Shown here: positions 54,996-64,000 of the stretch, in pieces
How positions within the stretch are numbered: the stretch's first letter is position 1
How the letters are laid out: every line of letters begins with the position of its first letter
Assembly: GCA_009829735.1 (NCBI GenBank)
Contig: CM020618.1
Span: forward strand, 11,499,119-11,563,118
DNA: 64,000 bases
Direction of reading: 5' to 3'
Source: Pyropia yezoensis
Lineage: Eukaryota > Rhodophyta > Bangiophyceae > Bangiales > Bangiaceae
The notes under the pieces: model-generated
Told to the model about the DNA's origin: nothing
Databases searched by the model: none
What the model saw: the letters and a program-made list of their open reading frames with translations, nothing else
Translations under genes and position numbers: made by a program

Positions 54996-56573
54996 ATGGC
55001 GATGTCTACCCCGACCGTCTACAACGGCTGCAGCGCTCGCTGCGCCGCGGCGCATCAAGGCCCAAACGCCGCGGCGGCCTCTCTCCCCGCCGCGGCGGCT
55101 GCCCGCCCCGCCGCGGCGGCTGCCCGCCCGCCCGCAGCGGCTGCCCGCCCCACCGCGGCGGCCGCACGCCCGCCAGCAGCGGCTGCCTACCCAGCCGCGG
55201 CGGCCGCACGCCCGCCAGCAGCGGCTGCCCGCCCCGCCGAGCCGACCGCACGCCCGCCCGCGGCGGCTGCACGCCCGCCCGCGGCGGCCGCACACCTCGC
55301 CGCGCCGGCCGCGCCCCCGCCCGCGGCGGCCGCACGCCCGCCCGCGGCGGTCGCGAGCCCTGCTGCGGCGGCCCTAAGCCGCGCTGCAGCGGCGGGAAGC
55401 CGCGCTGCGGCTGCCGCACGCCGCGGCGGGGTGTCGGCGGTGGCTGCACCCCCAGCTGCGGCGGCCGCATGCCGCGGTGGGGCGTCAGCGGCGGCCGCAC
55501 GCCCCGACGTGGCGGCCGCTCACGCGCCCGCCGCCGCGGCCTCTCGCCCCACCGCGGCACCCCCGCGCCCCCCGGCAGTTGCAGGCCCAGCAGTTGCGGT
55601 TCCCGGCCCTGCCGCGGCGGTTCCGGGGCCCGCGGTTGGCGAGGGAGCGGATCCTGGTTCCGACGACAACGCGGCTGCCAGCGCGAGGGCCGCCGCGGCG
55701 GCGGTTTCCGCGAGCGGCCGCAGCAAGCGACGCATGAATGGCCGTGGGGGCCTCCAAGTTGACAACTGTTTGGCCCGCACTGTCGACGCCCCTGAAAAGA
55801 CGATTGCCAAGATTCGAATTTCCGAGTACCAGCTGCTGGATTTTTCTTTTTCGGTCAGAGCGGACATGCGGGCACTGTTGCGCGACACCATCAAGATGAG
55901 CGGGCTCGTTTCTGGCATCTCGTTCACCAAGCAGTCGGAGGAGAGCTTGGTTACGGCGGTGCTCTACATGGAGCGGCGGGAGCCGCACCTGGCACCCTGC
56001 AAGAACAGCTGGGGGGCATGCTCGTTGTTGTCGCGTGGCATGTCCTACCGGATGACGCCATACGACGTGAGTGGATCTCCTGCCGCCGTGCGGCATTCGC
56101 CTATGGTGAGGGTTGGGGCCACTGCGCCGTCGCGCCATGTCGAGCCTGGGCGGGGCGGGGGCGCGGCGGGGAGCGGGGAGGGGGCTGGGGGCTTGTCGGT
56201 GGACGTTTGTGGCGCGGGGGCGATGGCCTCGATGCCATGTGGTCGCGACAGTGGCCAGGGGGGAGCAGCTCCAGGTATGGGCCCATGGGTTGGGCACGGG
56301 GGGGGGGGACGGGCGGGCGGGTTTGTGGGAGAGGCGGACATGGCGCCAGCTGTCGAGGGGCACCGTGGCCGCAGGAGAGCAGCAGTCGCGGGGGTGGGTC
56401 AAGGGGTGAGAGATGGGCGGGAAGCGGGTGCCGCCCTCCCCGTCGCGGTAGCAGGCCGCCGGCGTGGACAAGCGGGGGCGGCGGCGGCGACGGGCGGATC
56501 AGCAGTAATGGCCGCTGCGGCCGCCGCAGCTGGCGCGGCCGCGCAGGAGAATTTTCTCCGCAGTCTGCATTAA
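54996..56573 (+). CDS. Unknown protein with Ala/Pro/Arg repeats
   Basis: An open frame of 525 codons. Residues ~20-230 are low-complexity Ala/Arg/Pro repeats (PAAAAARPPAAAARP-like), from ~15- to 30-bp gccgc repeats that leave all frames open, so coding there is doubtful. Residues ~246-365 look like real protein: NCLARTVDAPEKTIAKIRIS, EYQLLDFSFSVRADMRALLR, SGISFTKQSEESLVTAVLYM. After that the sequence becomes Gly-rich. I see no known domain. A short genuine exon inside a repeat-rich stretch is possible. Confidence 0.3.
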   Translation: MAMSTPTVYNGCSARCAAAHQGPNAAAASLPAAAAARPAAAAARPPAAAARPTAAAARPPAAAAYPAAAAARPPAAAARPAEPTARPPAAAARPPAAAAHLAAPAAPPPAAAARPPAAVASPAAAALSRAAAAGSRAAAAARRGGVSAVAAPPAAAAACRGGASAAAARPDVAAAHAPAAAASRPTAAPPRPPAVAGPAVAVPGPAAAVPGPAVGEGADPGSDDNAAASARAAAAAVSASGRSKRRMNGRGGLQVDNCLARTVDAPEKTIAKIRISEYQLLDFSFSVRADMRALLRDTIKMSGLVSGISFTKQSEESLVTAVLYMERREPHLAPCKNSWGACSLLSRGMSYRMTPYDVSGSPAAVRHSPMVRVGATAPSRHVEPGRGGGAAGSGEGAGGLSVDVCGAGAMASMPCGRDSGQGGAAPGMGPWVGHGGGGRAGGFVGEADMAPAVEGHRGRRRAAVAGVGQGVRDGREAGAALPVAVAGRRRGQAGAAAATGGSAVMAAAAAAAGAAAQENFLRSLH

Positions 56574-56630
56574 AAAGGATCTTTTCGAGAACAATTGTAA
56601 ACTATCTACATAACTGTTTTTGACAGACGC

Positions 56631-56757
56631 CATATAGTGCGTCCCGTAAAAAGTAGACCTGCTCGTGTCGTGATCATGTCAAATATCGGCCACTGGACCA
56701 ATCAAACCCACACTGCACGACCTGTGCAAGTCCACTTTTTACGGGACGCACAATATG
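56631..56757. mobile_element. 127-bp MITE with 27-bp inverted repeats
   Basis: The ends catatagtgcgtcccgtaaa (then aagtaga) and the reverse complement of the right end (catattgtgcgtcccg...) match at 25 of 27 bases. A TA lies at each end outside the agtgcgtcccgt core, which would fit a Tc1/mariner-type target site. Confidence 0.65.
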
Positions 56758-57057
56758 AAGCGTGGCGAAAGAACGGGCTGGACAATTGGGCTGGAAAGTG
56801 GTGTCATCTCATTGGCTCTCAAAACAATGGACGAGCCTACCGCAGCTCAGCTTCGTGCCCCACGGATGGCTGAGGATGCTCCGCCGGAGATGCGAGGTCT
56901 CCTGTGGACCATCCATAGTGCCATTATCCCGGTTTGCGTATCTGCTCATGCGGCATCCCTGTGGGGGTCTCTTCAACCTCGATATCCAGGTTTCCACATC
57001 CTTGATATCCAGGTTTCTTCAACCTCGATATCCCGTTTTCTCGGACTTGTCAGAAAC

Positions 57058-58404
57058 CTAGATTTTGGGCCGCGTTTTTTTTTGTAGGGCTGAGCGGCCT
57101 AGCGCGGACGACGGGTGTTGCTTCGACAGCTGAGCTTTCCCGTCGACAAACGATACGCCTTGTCCTCTGCCGGACTGCTCATGGGGCGTTGGTCGCACCA
57201 GGCCCTCACACAGCAACTCTGGATGCCGCACGAACGAAGTTGCCGGTGGCTGGCAAAACACGTACGTAATGGCACGTAGCCAGGGAGAAGGGAGCTCACT
57301 ATAGCTCGAGTTCGCTCCTAGAGACCATCTCGCCGATCGTAGGCCGTCGGGAAGCGTATTTGACGGCTGCGCCGAAGGGTCGACAAGCAGATGCACATCC
57401 GCATCTCCAGCCATATACGACCGCCAAGCGGGGTCACGGAGCAGCCAGCCCGGGTCTGTCGTAACTGCTCGACCCTGGGAGAGGAGGCCCTCGTCTCCAG
57501 CGAGCACCGGCAGCGGCGTATCGAATCCTGGTGGGCGAAACGACACTATCGGAAAGATGTGATGAGTGCCGTTCTCCTCGGCCTCGGAGCCGCTCACCAA
57601 GTCAGCAGCGAAGACTGTGTTGCAATACTCGTCATCGCAAATGCCAACGGTTTCGCGCGTCACGGCAATCACGTCAAACACTGCCGTCTGCCGCAGCACG
57701 AAGCCACTGCTGGTGTTGCGCTGCATTGTGAGTAGCCTCGCCACGTCCTCTTCGTACGCCAATCTCCCGTTCCCACCGTCGCTCGGCAGTGCATCGTAGT
57801 GTACTGGCGTTGTTCGTAGATCGACTTTCGTAGGCCTCAAGGCCGAGCGCGTGGTGCAGTTCTTATGTCTGAGCGTGGCGTTGTCGAGCCCTGAAACCAC
57901 ATCCGGCAAATGAGCGATGCGCACAGGCGCGTCACAGGTTCCAACCCCGATGGGGACAAACTCGGGTGAGGCCGAGCGGTTGGCGCGAAACGAAACACCC
58001 CGGCAGCTGTCGGCGCCCACCCGTGAGCGCACGTCGCATTGCAGGGACGGAAGGGTTTCAAAGCGCCCCAGGGGAGGGCCCCCGCCTACCGCCGCGGCGG
58101 CGTCAAAAGGGAGCGGCGGCGGCTGGGCCCCGGCGGCGGCCGCGGCGGTGCACGACCCGCTGTCGTCTCCGGCGGTCGCCGCGCCCAGCGGGGTCGCAAC
58201 AGCAGCTGCGGCGGCGGCCGACAAGGTGACAGCGGCACCGCCGAGTAGCAGCAGCAACCGCCCGGCGGGCCACGCCGGGCCACCCTGCCAAGGACGAGGG
58301 GAAACCGGGTGCCCGCGGGGAAGCGCCTCAAGGACAGGGCAGGTGCTAGCCCTGCGGAAGAACGAGGTCGGGCAGGCAGGGGCGCCCGCCAGGGGACGAG
58401 CCAT
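57058..58404 (-). CDS. Probable secretory or membrane-anchored protein, unknown family
   Basis: From the ATG at 58404 the product has 448 residues. Residues ~50-78 include GRLLLLLGGAAVTLSAAAAA, which could be a signal anchor or the core of a long signal peptide. The rest is Cys-containing, with several N-x-S/T sites (NRSAS, NATL, NTSSG, NGTHH, NSSY), typical of secreted glycoproteins. Motif-like parts include ETVGICDDEYCNTVFAADLV and FPIVSFRPPGF. I do not recognise the family. An upstream frame to 58635 adds a Pro/Arg-rich part that hides the hydrophobic segment, so I prefer 58404. No stops or shifts interrupt it. Confidence 0.5.
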   Translation of the reverse strand: MARPLAGAPACPTSFFRRASTCPVLEALPRGHPVSPRPWQGGPAWPAGRLLLLLGGAAVTLSAAAAAAVATPLGAATAGDDSGSCTAAAAAGAQPPPLPFDAAAAVGGGPPLGRFETLPSLQCDVRSRVGADSCRGVSFRANRSASPEFVPIGVGTCDAPVRIAHLPDVVSGLDNATLRHKNCTTRSALRPTKVDLRTTPVHYDALPSDGGNGRLAYEEDVARLLTMQRNTSSGFVLRQTAVFDVIAVTRETVGICDDEYCNTVFAADLVSGSEAEENGTHHIFPIVSFRPPGFDTPLPVLAGDEGLLSQGRAVTTDPGWLLRDPAWRSYMAGDADVHLLVDPSAQPSNTLPDGLRSARWSLGANSSYSELPSPWLRAITYVFCQPPATSFVRHPELLCEGLVRPTPHEQSGRGQGVSFVDGKAQLSKQHPSSALGRSALQKKTRPKI

Positions 58405-58639
58405 CCGACCTGGGCAAGTCGGGATTGCAGAAAGGGGGCGATGAGCAAGGAAAGTGTGTAAAGCGGGCAGAGGGAGGGGGGACGGATCGGCAAAACGTCT
58501 GCGCGGTGCGCATCGGACGGAAGGCTGCTCGACGCAGCGCTCAACTGCCTCGTGGGGCCACGCGGTTGCGCCCCGCGGGGATGAGTCCTCTTGTTCGGCA
58601 GGGGCCTCAACGTGCATGCGCTTTCGCCCCCGCACGCCC

Positions 58640-60337
58640 GCCGCGGACCATCATGGTCAGTATGATACTGGGAGGTGCTGGCCCGGCTGCCAGCGCATCC
58701 TCATGGTGCTCTGGCTCAGCCGCCACGTCGCATCCCTGTGGGGGGTGCGGCCACAATGGCACACGTCGGCTGTGGCAACGCGAGGTGTGGCGGTGGGTGT
58801 TGGTCCCCACGGCGTCGGTGCGGCTACGTATCTACAGTACATTTCCGCACATGAGGCCGCAGAGACACCGCACGCGCCGCTCGGCCAACACAGCGCACCC
58901 TTTCCGCATGGGAGGAGGAACCCCCACTGGCAATTCGGCATCTAAAACCACTTCTGTATGTACCACCCCACATGGCCAAACGAGGGGCGGGAGGGCGCGC
59001 CCCCGGCCGACCGGAGCAGCGGCGGCGGCCACGGTGGGGGGGCGCCGGCGGCGGGGGTGGACCCGCCGACCGCCTGGACGCCGTTGGCGTTGGCGTCCAC
59101 GTCCGCGACGGCGTTGGGCAGCGTCGGCGCGGTGGCATGCGGCGTGGGGAGATAACGGCTGCTGCGGCGGCGGGGGGTAGTAGGTTGACTCACAATGGAA
59201 AAACCGCACCGGTTCCTCCACAGGTCCGCACGAAAAGTAAATTACTGAACGTATGGCATACGTGGCACATTTCACATATGAGTAAGGTTCGGTCGAAAAC
59301 TGACGCCGGACCCAAGCGGAATTGCCGGGGTCCACGAACCCCGCTCAGCCACCGGCACGGGCGGTGCGGTTGGACGAGGGGGGGGTGCGGTTGTACGAGG
59401 GGGAGGTGAGGTTGCCGGGGGGGGGGGGGGGTGCGGTCGGCCGAGGGGGGGGTGAGGTTGCCGGGGGGGGGGGGGGGTGCGGTCGGCCGAGGGGGGGGTG
59501 CGGTTGCCGGGGGGGGGGGGGGTGCGGTCGGCCGAGGGGGGGGTGCGGTTGCCGGGGGGGGGGGGGGTGCGGTCGGCCGAGGGGGGGGTGCGGTTGCCGG
59601 GGGGGGGGAGTGCGGTTGGCCGAGGCGGGGGGGTTGCGGTCTGGAAAGGGGCGTTTGGACGACGCAGCGGTTTGACCACCACACGGCTCCCTGTCTCGCC
59701 AGCCGGCGTGCTTTCCTTCCCGGCCCCCCCTTTTCATGATGCCTGCGAGTGGCAGAGTATGGGTGGGTCTCGTCGCACAGTAAGCTTCGCGTCCTCCCCG
59801 CATGCATCGCGCCACCCCCGGCTCTGTCAACATCCCAAAATTCGCAGCGTGGGCCGACCCCGTCGCGCCTTCCCCGCCCTCTAAGACCTGCCTCCTCCGA
59901 ACCCGCCCCACCCCCGCGCGAGCCAACCGCGCGCACCCCCGCTGCGACCGCCCCGCCTGCCCAGGTTCGCCCGCCCGCGCTGTAAATACCCACAATGTTG
60001 CAGCGACACCAGCGTCCTCCCCACATGTCCAATCCGACCCACCACCTCAGGAGCCAACGTATGTAGTGCCCCAAACCGCCGCGCTATTTGCCCCTGCAGG
60101 GCAGCTGCTCGGGCGCCCCACCCGCAGGGATCCGCCGGGCAGCGTGCTGGTCGCTGCTAAGTGCCGCTTGATAGGAGCGGGGAACGCGCGCGGGTGGATT
60201 TGAGGGGCCAAAGCACTCGAGTCCATCTCCTTCACTCTCTTTTCCTCGCGCCTCCCCCTCCCACCTAGCTCGACAGGGTGCGGCCGTCCCCCGCAGTCGC
60301 GCCTGCGCGACCTATCCTCCCCACACTCGTTACCGTC
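58640..60337. other. GC-rich region with simple repeats, no supported gene
   Basis: It holds the G-tract tandem repeat at 59370-59640. Frames on the minus strand encode Pro-rich repeats from it. No recognisable protein. Confidence 0.4.
59370..59640. repeat. ~46-bp G-tract tandem repeat
   Basis: Five to six units of the form gtgcggtcggccgag, G8-9, tgcggttgccg, G10-13. The runs of consecutive G could form four-stranded DNA structures. Confidence 0.85.
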
Positions 60338-62446
60338 ATGCCTTCTGGGCGCTCACGCAAGGCGCGGCGCTTGGCACCACCCTTCGTGGATGAAGCGCGA
60401 GACTCGGCTAGCCCGGCCCATCCGTCCCCTTTCCCTGCCGCTGACGAGGCCAGTCGCTTCGTTAGTGCGCCTCCGCTCACCCAGCGTTTTCGTCCCGATG
60501 GGGGTATGGACTCGAGTGGGCTGAATGCCCCACCCGCTGGCGTTCCCGGAAATGCAGCGGCAGTCCCGTGCCGACCCCCCGCCATTTTCCGTCCTGTAGA
60601 GCGACGTTCTTCTCCTGCTGTCGACGGTATGCGGCCAGTACCGCGTGGCGGGGAGGGTTCATTCATCGACGGAGGCGGCCGCATCCCCCCTGCTCCTGGC
60701 GGTGCGCCCTCGCGCGCGATTTATCATCCGCCTCGCCACAACGCTCCGCCTCGCCACCCCCGTCGGCCTCGCCACCCCCTTCCGCCGACCGGTCCTACTC
60801 CCGTTGGCTCTGGGAACACCCCCCCACCTGCTGTGCGCCTCCCTTCTGGTGCATGGCCCCCCCCTCCTCCCTCCTGGTGCAGGTCTCCGATTGCTATGCG
60901 CGTAGTGTCTACGACTGGGCTCCCCGCCCCCCGCTGTACGCGTTGGTCCCAGAGTGGCACGGGTGGCGGGCCGTCTACTGCTCCTGCATCCTCCGGTGGC
61001 GATGTCCATGGCAGCGGTCGGAGGGGCGAGAAGGATGATGATACTGAGACGGAGGACGATGACGGGCAGCAAGGGTTTGCTGCAGACGCTAACGCTCGGC
61101 GCACCACAGATCTTTCGGACAGGGACGGCGATGTAGGTGACGGAGATGTAGGTGATGCGTGTGACGGTACTGTCCGTGATGCGTGTGACGGTGCTGTCGG
61201 TGATGAGCGAGACGATGGTGTCGGTGATGCGCCGACCCGTGGACATGGCCAAGCCCCGCCTGTAGCTGCAAAAGATCGCGATAGTGTTTCTAATGTACGT
61301 GTCCAAGTTTTGAAGCGTTGGCACGACGAAGTTCATCGGCGCGCAACGCGGCACGGTACCCGTGGCAAGGCCCAGCAGCTGCACGTGGCCAACGTGTCGA
61401 CCCACCTGGACAGCGAGGACCCGTACATGAAGGAAAGGGCGATCGCCGCTCGCGCCTGCGCCCGCCTCATCGAAAATGCAGTGAAGGTGTCCAAGAAATG
61501 CGCAGCCATCCGCGCCCAGAGTACTGGAATGTCGGCCGACGACGTCACGACCGCCGTAGAGGGCTTCCTGACGAAGCAGGCCGGTCACTGGCGCGCCTCC
61601 ACGGAGGACGTTGACTCTATCATGGAGTACGTCACGGCGACGCTGCCGTTGGTGGGGGGCGTGCAGCGCGGTGAGGCACCACCCTTCTGTGGCGCTCCTC
61701 CTGACGACGCGCCGCCGGAATCCGTGGATCTCGTCGCCGGCGGGGGGGGAGGCGCGGCTGAATCTGACGGTAGGGGTCGCGGCGCTGTCTCAAGCGTGGA
61801 AGGCGGCCCCGATGAGGCATCCGACGCTGGCGCGGAGGCGGGCGCCTTGTCTGGATGGGCGGAGGGTGCTCGATCTGTGGGTCAATTCCCCGCTGCTGCC
61901 GGTGCTTCCCAGGCTGTGATCGGTCCTGTAGCGGGCACTGGCGCCAGCGGGCGCTCAGTCCGTGCGGCCGTTGCTGACAACGCCCTGGAGGCTATCATGC
62001 CGGGAGCTGGATCTTTCTTGACCAACATGTCGAAGGCGATGGCCGATTCTTCCCGATGATTTGACGAAAAGCAGAAAACGAAGCGTATCGGTGAATTGTC
62101 CCGCCTGCTGGAGATTATGCCCGACAACCCTGCCATCCTACGCTTGCTGGAAAAATTGATTGACGGCGGTGAGTCATCCGCGGCGGACCGTGGGGCTCGC
62201 GTGGCGGAGGACGCAGCATGTAGCGAAGCGCGAGCTTTGGGAGGTACGGGGCGGGACGAACCCGGTGCTAGAGCGGTCGGTAGGGCTGCTTGCGGGGCTC
62301 GGGCTGAGGCAGAGGATAGTACTGGAGAGCTCGTTGACAGTGGATCGTGGGAGGGCACGAAGGAGAGCATCGATGGGGGCAGACCCAAAGGGCGCCCAAG
62401 GAGCCACATCGGGGGCAGCGGGAGCACTGGGACTTTGACGCAGTAG
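60338..62446 (+). CDS. Unknown protein, interrupted by an in-frame TGA
   Basis: From ATG 60338 (MPSGRSRKARRLAPPFVDEA) the frame runs 573 codons to TGA 62057-62059, then continues 129 codons to a TAG at 62446. The first half is Pro/Arg/Ser-rich. The second half has conserved-looking helices: VQVLKRWHDEVHRRATR, QQLHVANVSTHLDSEDPYMK, RACARLIENAVKVSKKCAAI. Across the TGA it reads MSKAMADSSR*FDEKQKTKRIGEL and LLEIMPDNPAILRLLEKLID, which looks like one continuous protein. It converges on a Harbinger transposase 170 bp away; two-gene Harbinger elements carry a second, DNA-binding protein, but I see no Myb signature here. Confidence 0.5.
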
Positions 62447-62615
62447 GAGGCTGATGTCGTGGGGCGTGAGGTGTTCTTTCGTTCGATGCGGTGAGGAGCA
62501 ACGCCCGTTCATTACTGTGTTTCCGTTTTTGTAGGCCAAACCGTTTTTGCGCACACATTGCGAGCCTGAGCAAGCAAGCAGCGGCAGACCCCGCGTATTT
62601 ATTGTCTTTTTATGT

Positions 62616-63563
62616 CTATCGCGCGCACCGGAGCCCACGCGTTCTCCAATTATTGCGGCCATGTCGGAAGACGTTCGTTGCTCTCATAAAGTCACAAACG
62701 TGGTTCGCCACGCTCTGCCGCGCCGCCAAAGCATCGCTGTCAGGACGTAAGAGGCAAACACTGGACCCCTCTCTCTCCATCTGCTCCGGAGACCGATCCC
62801 CCTCTCCTTGGCACACGTTGTGCAGTACACAGCATGCCACGAACCAGTCCGTAGCGCGCGTGATGGTCTTGTCACTACCAATGCTGATTCGCAGCTCTCT
62901 CAGACTCCCCCATCGCCCCTTCAATATGCCAATGGTATGCTCCGAACGTACCCACAGCTTTGCCAGCTGATAATTGAAGTTGGCATGCTCAGCAGTCGTG
63001 CACTCCGGCCGAGAGAACGGGCCAATCACTCGTGACGTATACTTCATGCCCTTGTCCCCCAGCAAATACTCGCCCGGAGAGAAGTAAGTTCCTGGAAATA
63101 TGTGCCGGGAGGCCTTCACAACCGCGCCTGGAGATACACCAAAGCAGTCGGCCACAGCGTTCAAACGGGCAGCATTGCCATAGCACCCCAGTCGATACAA
63201 TGTCAGGGCGAGCAGGATCTCTAACGGCATCTGTGCCGCACCACGCCGAGGCATGAAGAGGTCTGCCGCATGAGTGCGGAGCAGATCCAGCACAACTTGA
63301 AACGTCGGCCTGCTCATGCGCATGTACTCGCGAAATCGAGAGTCTGAGCTGTTCAGTAGAACGTCGGTGTACCACGCAGAGCTCTGAGGCAGGGAAGTAC
63401 GTGCCGCACGTAGATACCGTCGCTGAGACACAGCAGAAAACCCTGCGGCGGACACGAACCACAGCTACCGGAAAGCATCCTTCTGTCGCAGCCCAGACTG
63501 ACGCGGTATACAGGAAGGCAAATCGTTTGCCTCACTAAGGGCTAGCAGAACGGTGAATAGCAT
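62616..63563 (-). pseudogene. PIF/Harbinger transposase, internally deleted
   Basis: HARBI1-type features: REYMRMSRPTFQVVLDLLR, MPLEILLALTLYRLGC, VADCFGVSPGAVVKASR, then directly YFSPGEYLLGDKGMKYTSRV (second catalytic Asp) and NFNYQLAKLWVRSEHTIGIL with KGRWGSL (catalytic Glu). About 100 residues normally lying between the helix-turn-helix-like part and GDKG, including the first catalytic Asp, are missing. A TAG at 63465-63467 interrupts the N terminus; upstream the frame reaches an ATG at 63563 (MLFTVLLALSEAND). The C terminus ends at 62616. It cannot be active as it stands. Confidence 0.85.
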
Positions 63564-63848
63564 CAGCCGGGTGCGTAGCCGGGCGAGCACCAGCTTGCGA
63601 GCGGAGCGCGCCATAGTACCTATTGGGGGGGACGGGTGTGGGGGCGGGGGGTCTGGGGGGATGCCAGAGGCTGGCGTCGTCGGACAGGACCAGCGTCATC
63701 AGGTAGAGAGTCGCTAACCGTTTCTACAAGCAGAGAACCCACGTTCAACACTCGAAGTAGCAGTGATTGGACCATTCCCATCACATGGACGTCTTCCGGT
63801 AGTTACGTGTGGCAATGGAGAATTGCTATAGGACGAGACGGTTTTGCG

Positions 63849-63935
63849 ATGGAATGGCCTTGGACACACGGTGCGTACCGCTGATTGACTGTGGAATGGC
63901 CTTGGACACACGCTGCGCACCGCTGATAGCCTTTG
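63849..63935. repeat. Short tandem repeat
   Basis: tggaatggccttggacacac and a gctgcgcaccgctgat-like tail occur twice with a ~41-bp period. A second short duplication (gctgtggtctatgt / gctgtggtccatgt) follows at 63940-63968. Confidence 0.7.
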
Positions 63936-64000
63936 GAAGCTGTGGTCTATGTAAGCTGTGGTCCATGTGTCTGCCGTCGTCTCTGACGCACGGCGCGAAC

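Noticed and set aside
59190..60074. 294-codon Pro-rich minus-strand ORF
   Set aside because: It translates the G-tract tandem repeat; no other evidence of coding.

Overview
The window looks like nuclear DNA of a GC-rich eukaryote, most likely an alga or a similar protist. It carries a centromeric histone H3, an ATAD2/Yta7-type AAA protein, a Ulp1-type protease, a urea carboxylase relic and LTR, tyrosine-recombinase, Harbinger and CACTA/Plavaka-type transposons. Most reading frames run without obvious introns. I cannot name the species; a red alga such as Porphyra would fit, but that is a guess. There is nothing bacterial in the layout: no operons, Shine-Dalgarno sites or CRISPR.

Layout. 0-9.5 kb: a GC-rich minisatellite, a cenH3 gene (minus), a DNA methyltransferase fused to a SET-like domain (minus), 75-bp tandem repeats with an 18-bp palindrome, and an unknown beta-helix-like protein gene (minus). 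9.5-16.8 kb: mostly non-coding, plus one unknown 454-residue gene (minus). 16.8-31.1 kb: the most interesting segment, a minus-strand gene for a Fanzor (eukaryotic TnpB-like RNA-guided nuclease). It is broken by a solo Gypsy LTR, a truncated Copia element and a complete DIRS/Ngaro-like tyrosine-recombinase element, and has a small inverted-repeat element at its 3' end. Reading frames match across the solo LTR and across the DIRS-like element. 31.3-36.2 kb: an ATAD2/Yta7-like AAA ATPase gene (plus) and a Ulp1/SENP protease gene (minus), convergent, each with in-frame TAG, flanked on both sides by the same ~125-bp tandem repeat.

36.3-47.0 kb: a full-length Gypsy chromovirus with 363/364-bp LTRs (about 95% alike by eye) and a perfect 5-bp target duplication. 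It has a GGGAAAC slippery heptamer at the gag/pol junction, a C-terminal chromodomain, and a long antisense ORF between pol and the 3' LTR. 47-64 kb: a Cys-rich unknown gene with an in-frame stop, a decayed urea carboxylase (DUR1,2-type), a Plavaka/CACTA-like transposase fragment, small inverted-repeat elements, a probable secretory protein, a large unknown ORF and a Harbinger transposase relic.

How it fits together. This is a repeat-rich accessory region in which elements have inserted into older genes and elements. Most pseudogene stops are TAG or TGA where family alignment expects Trp or Gln, so C-to-T type decay explains them better than codon reassignment. Intact-looking host genes are few: cenH3, the 454-residue gene, the secretory protein and perhaps the methyltransferase-SET gene.
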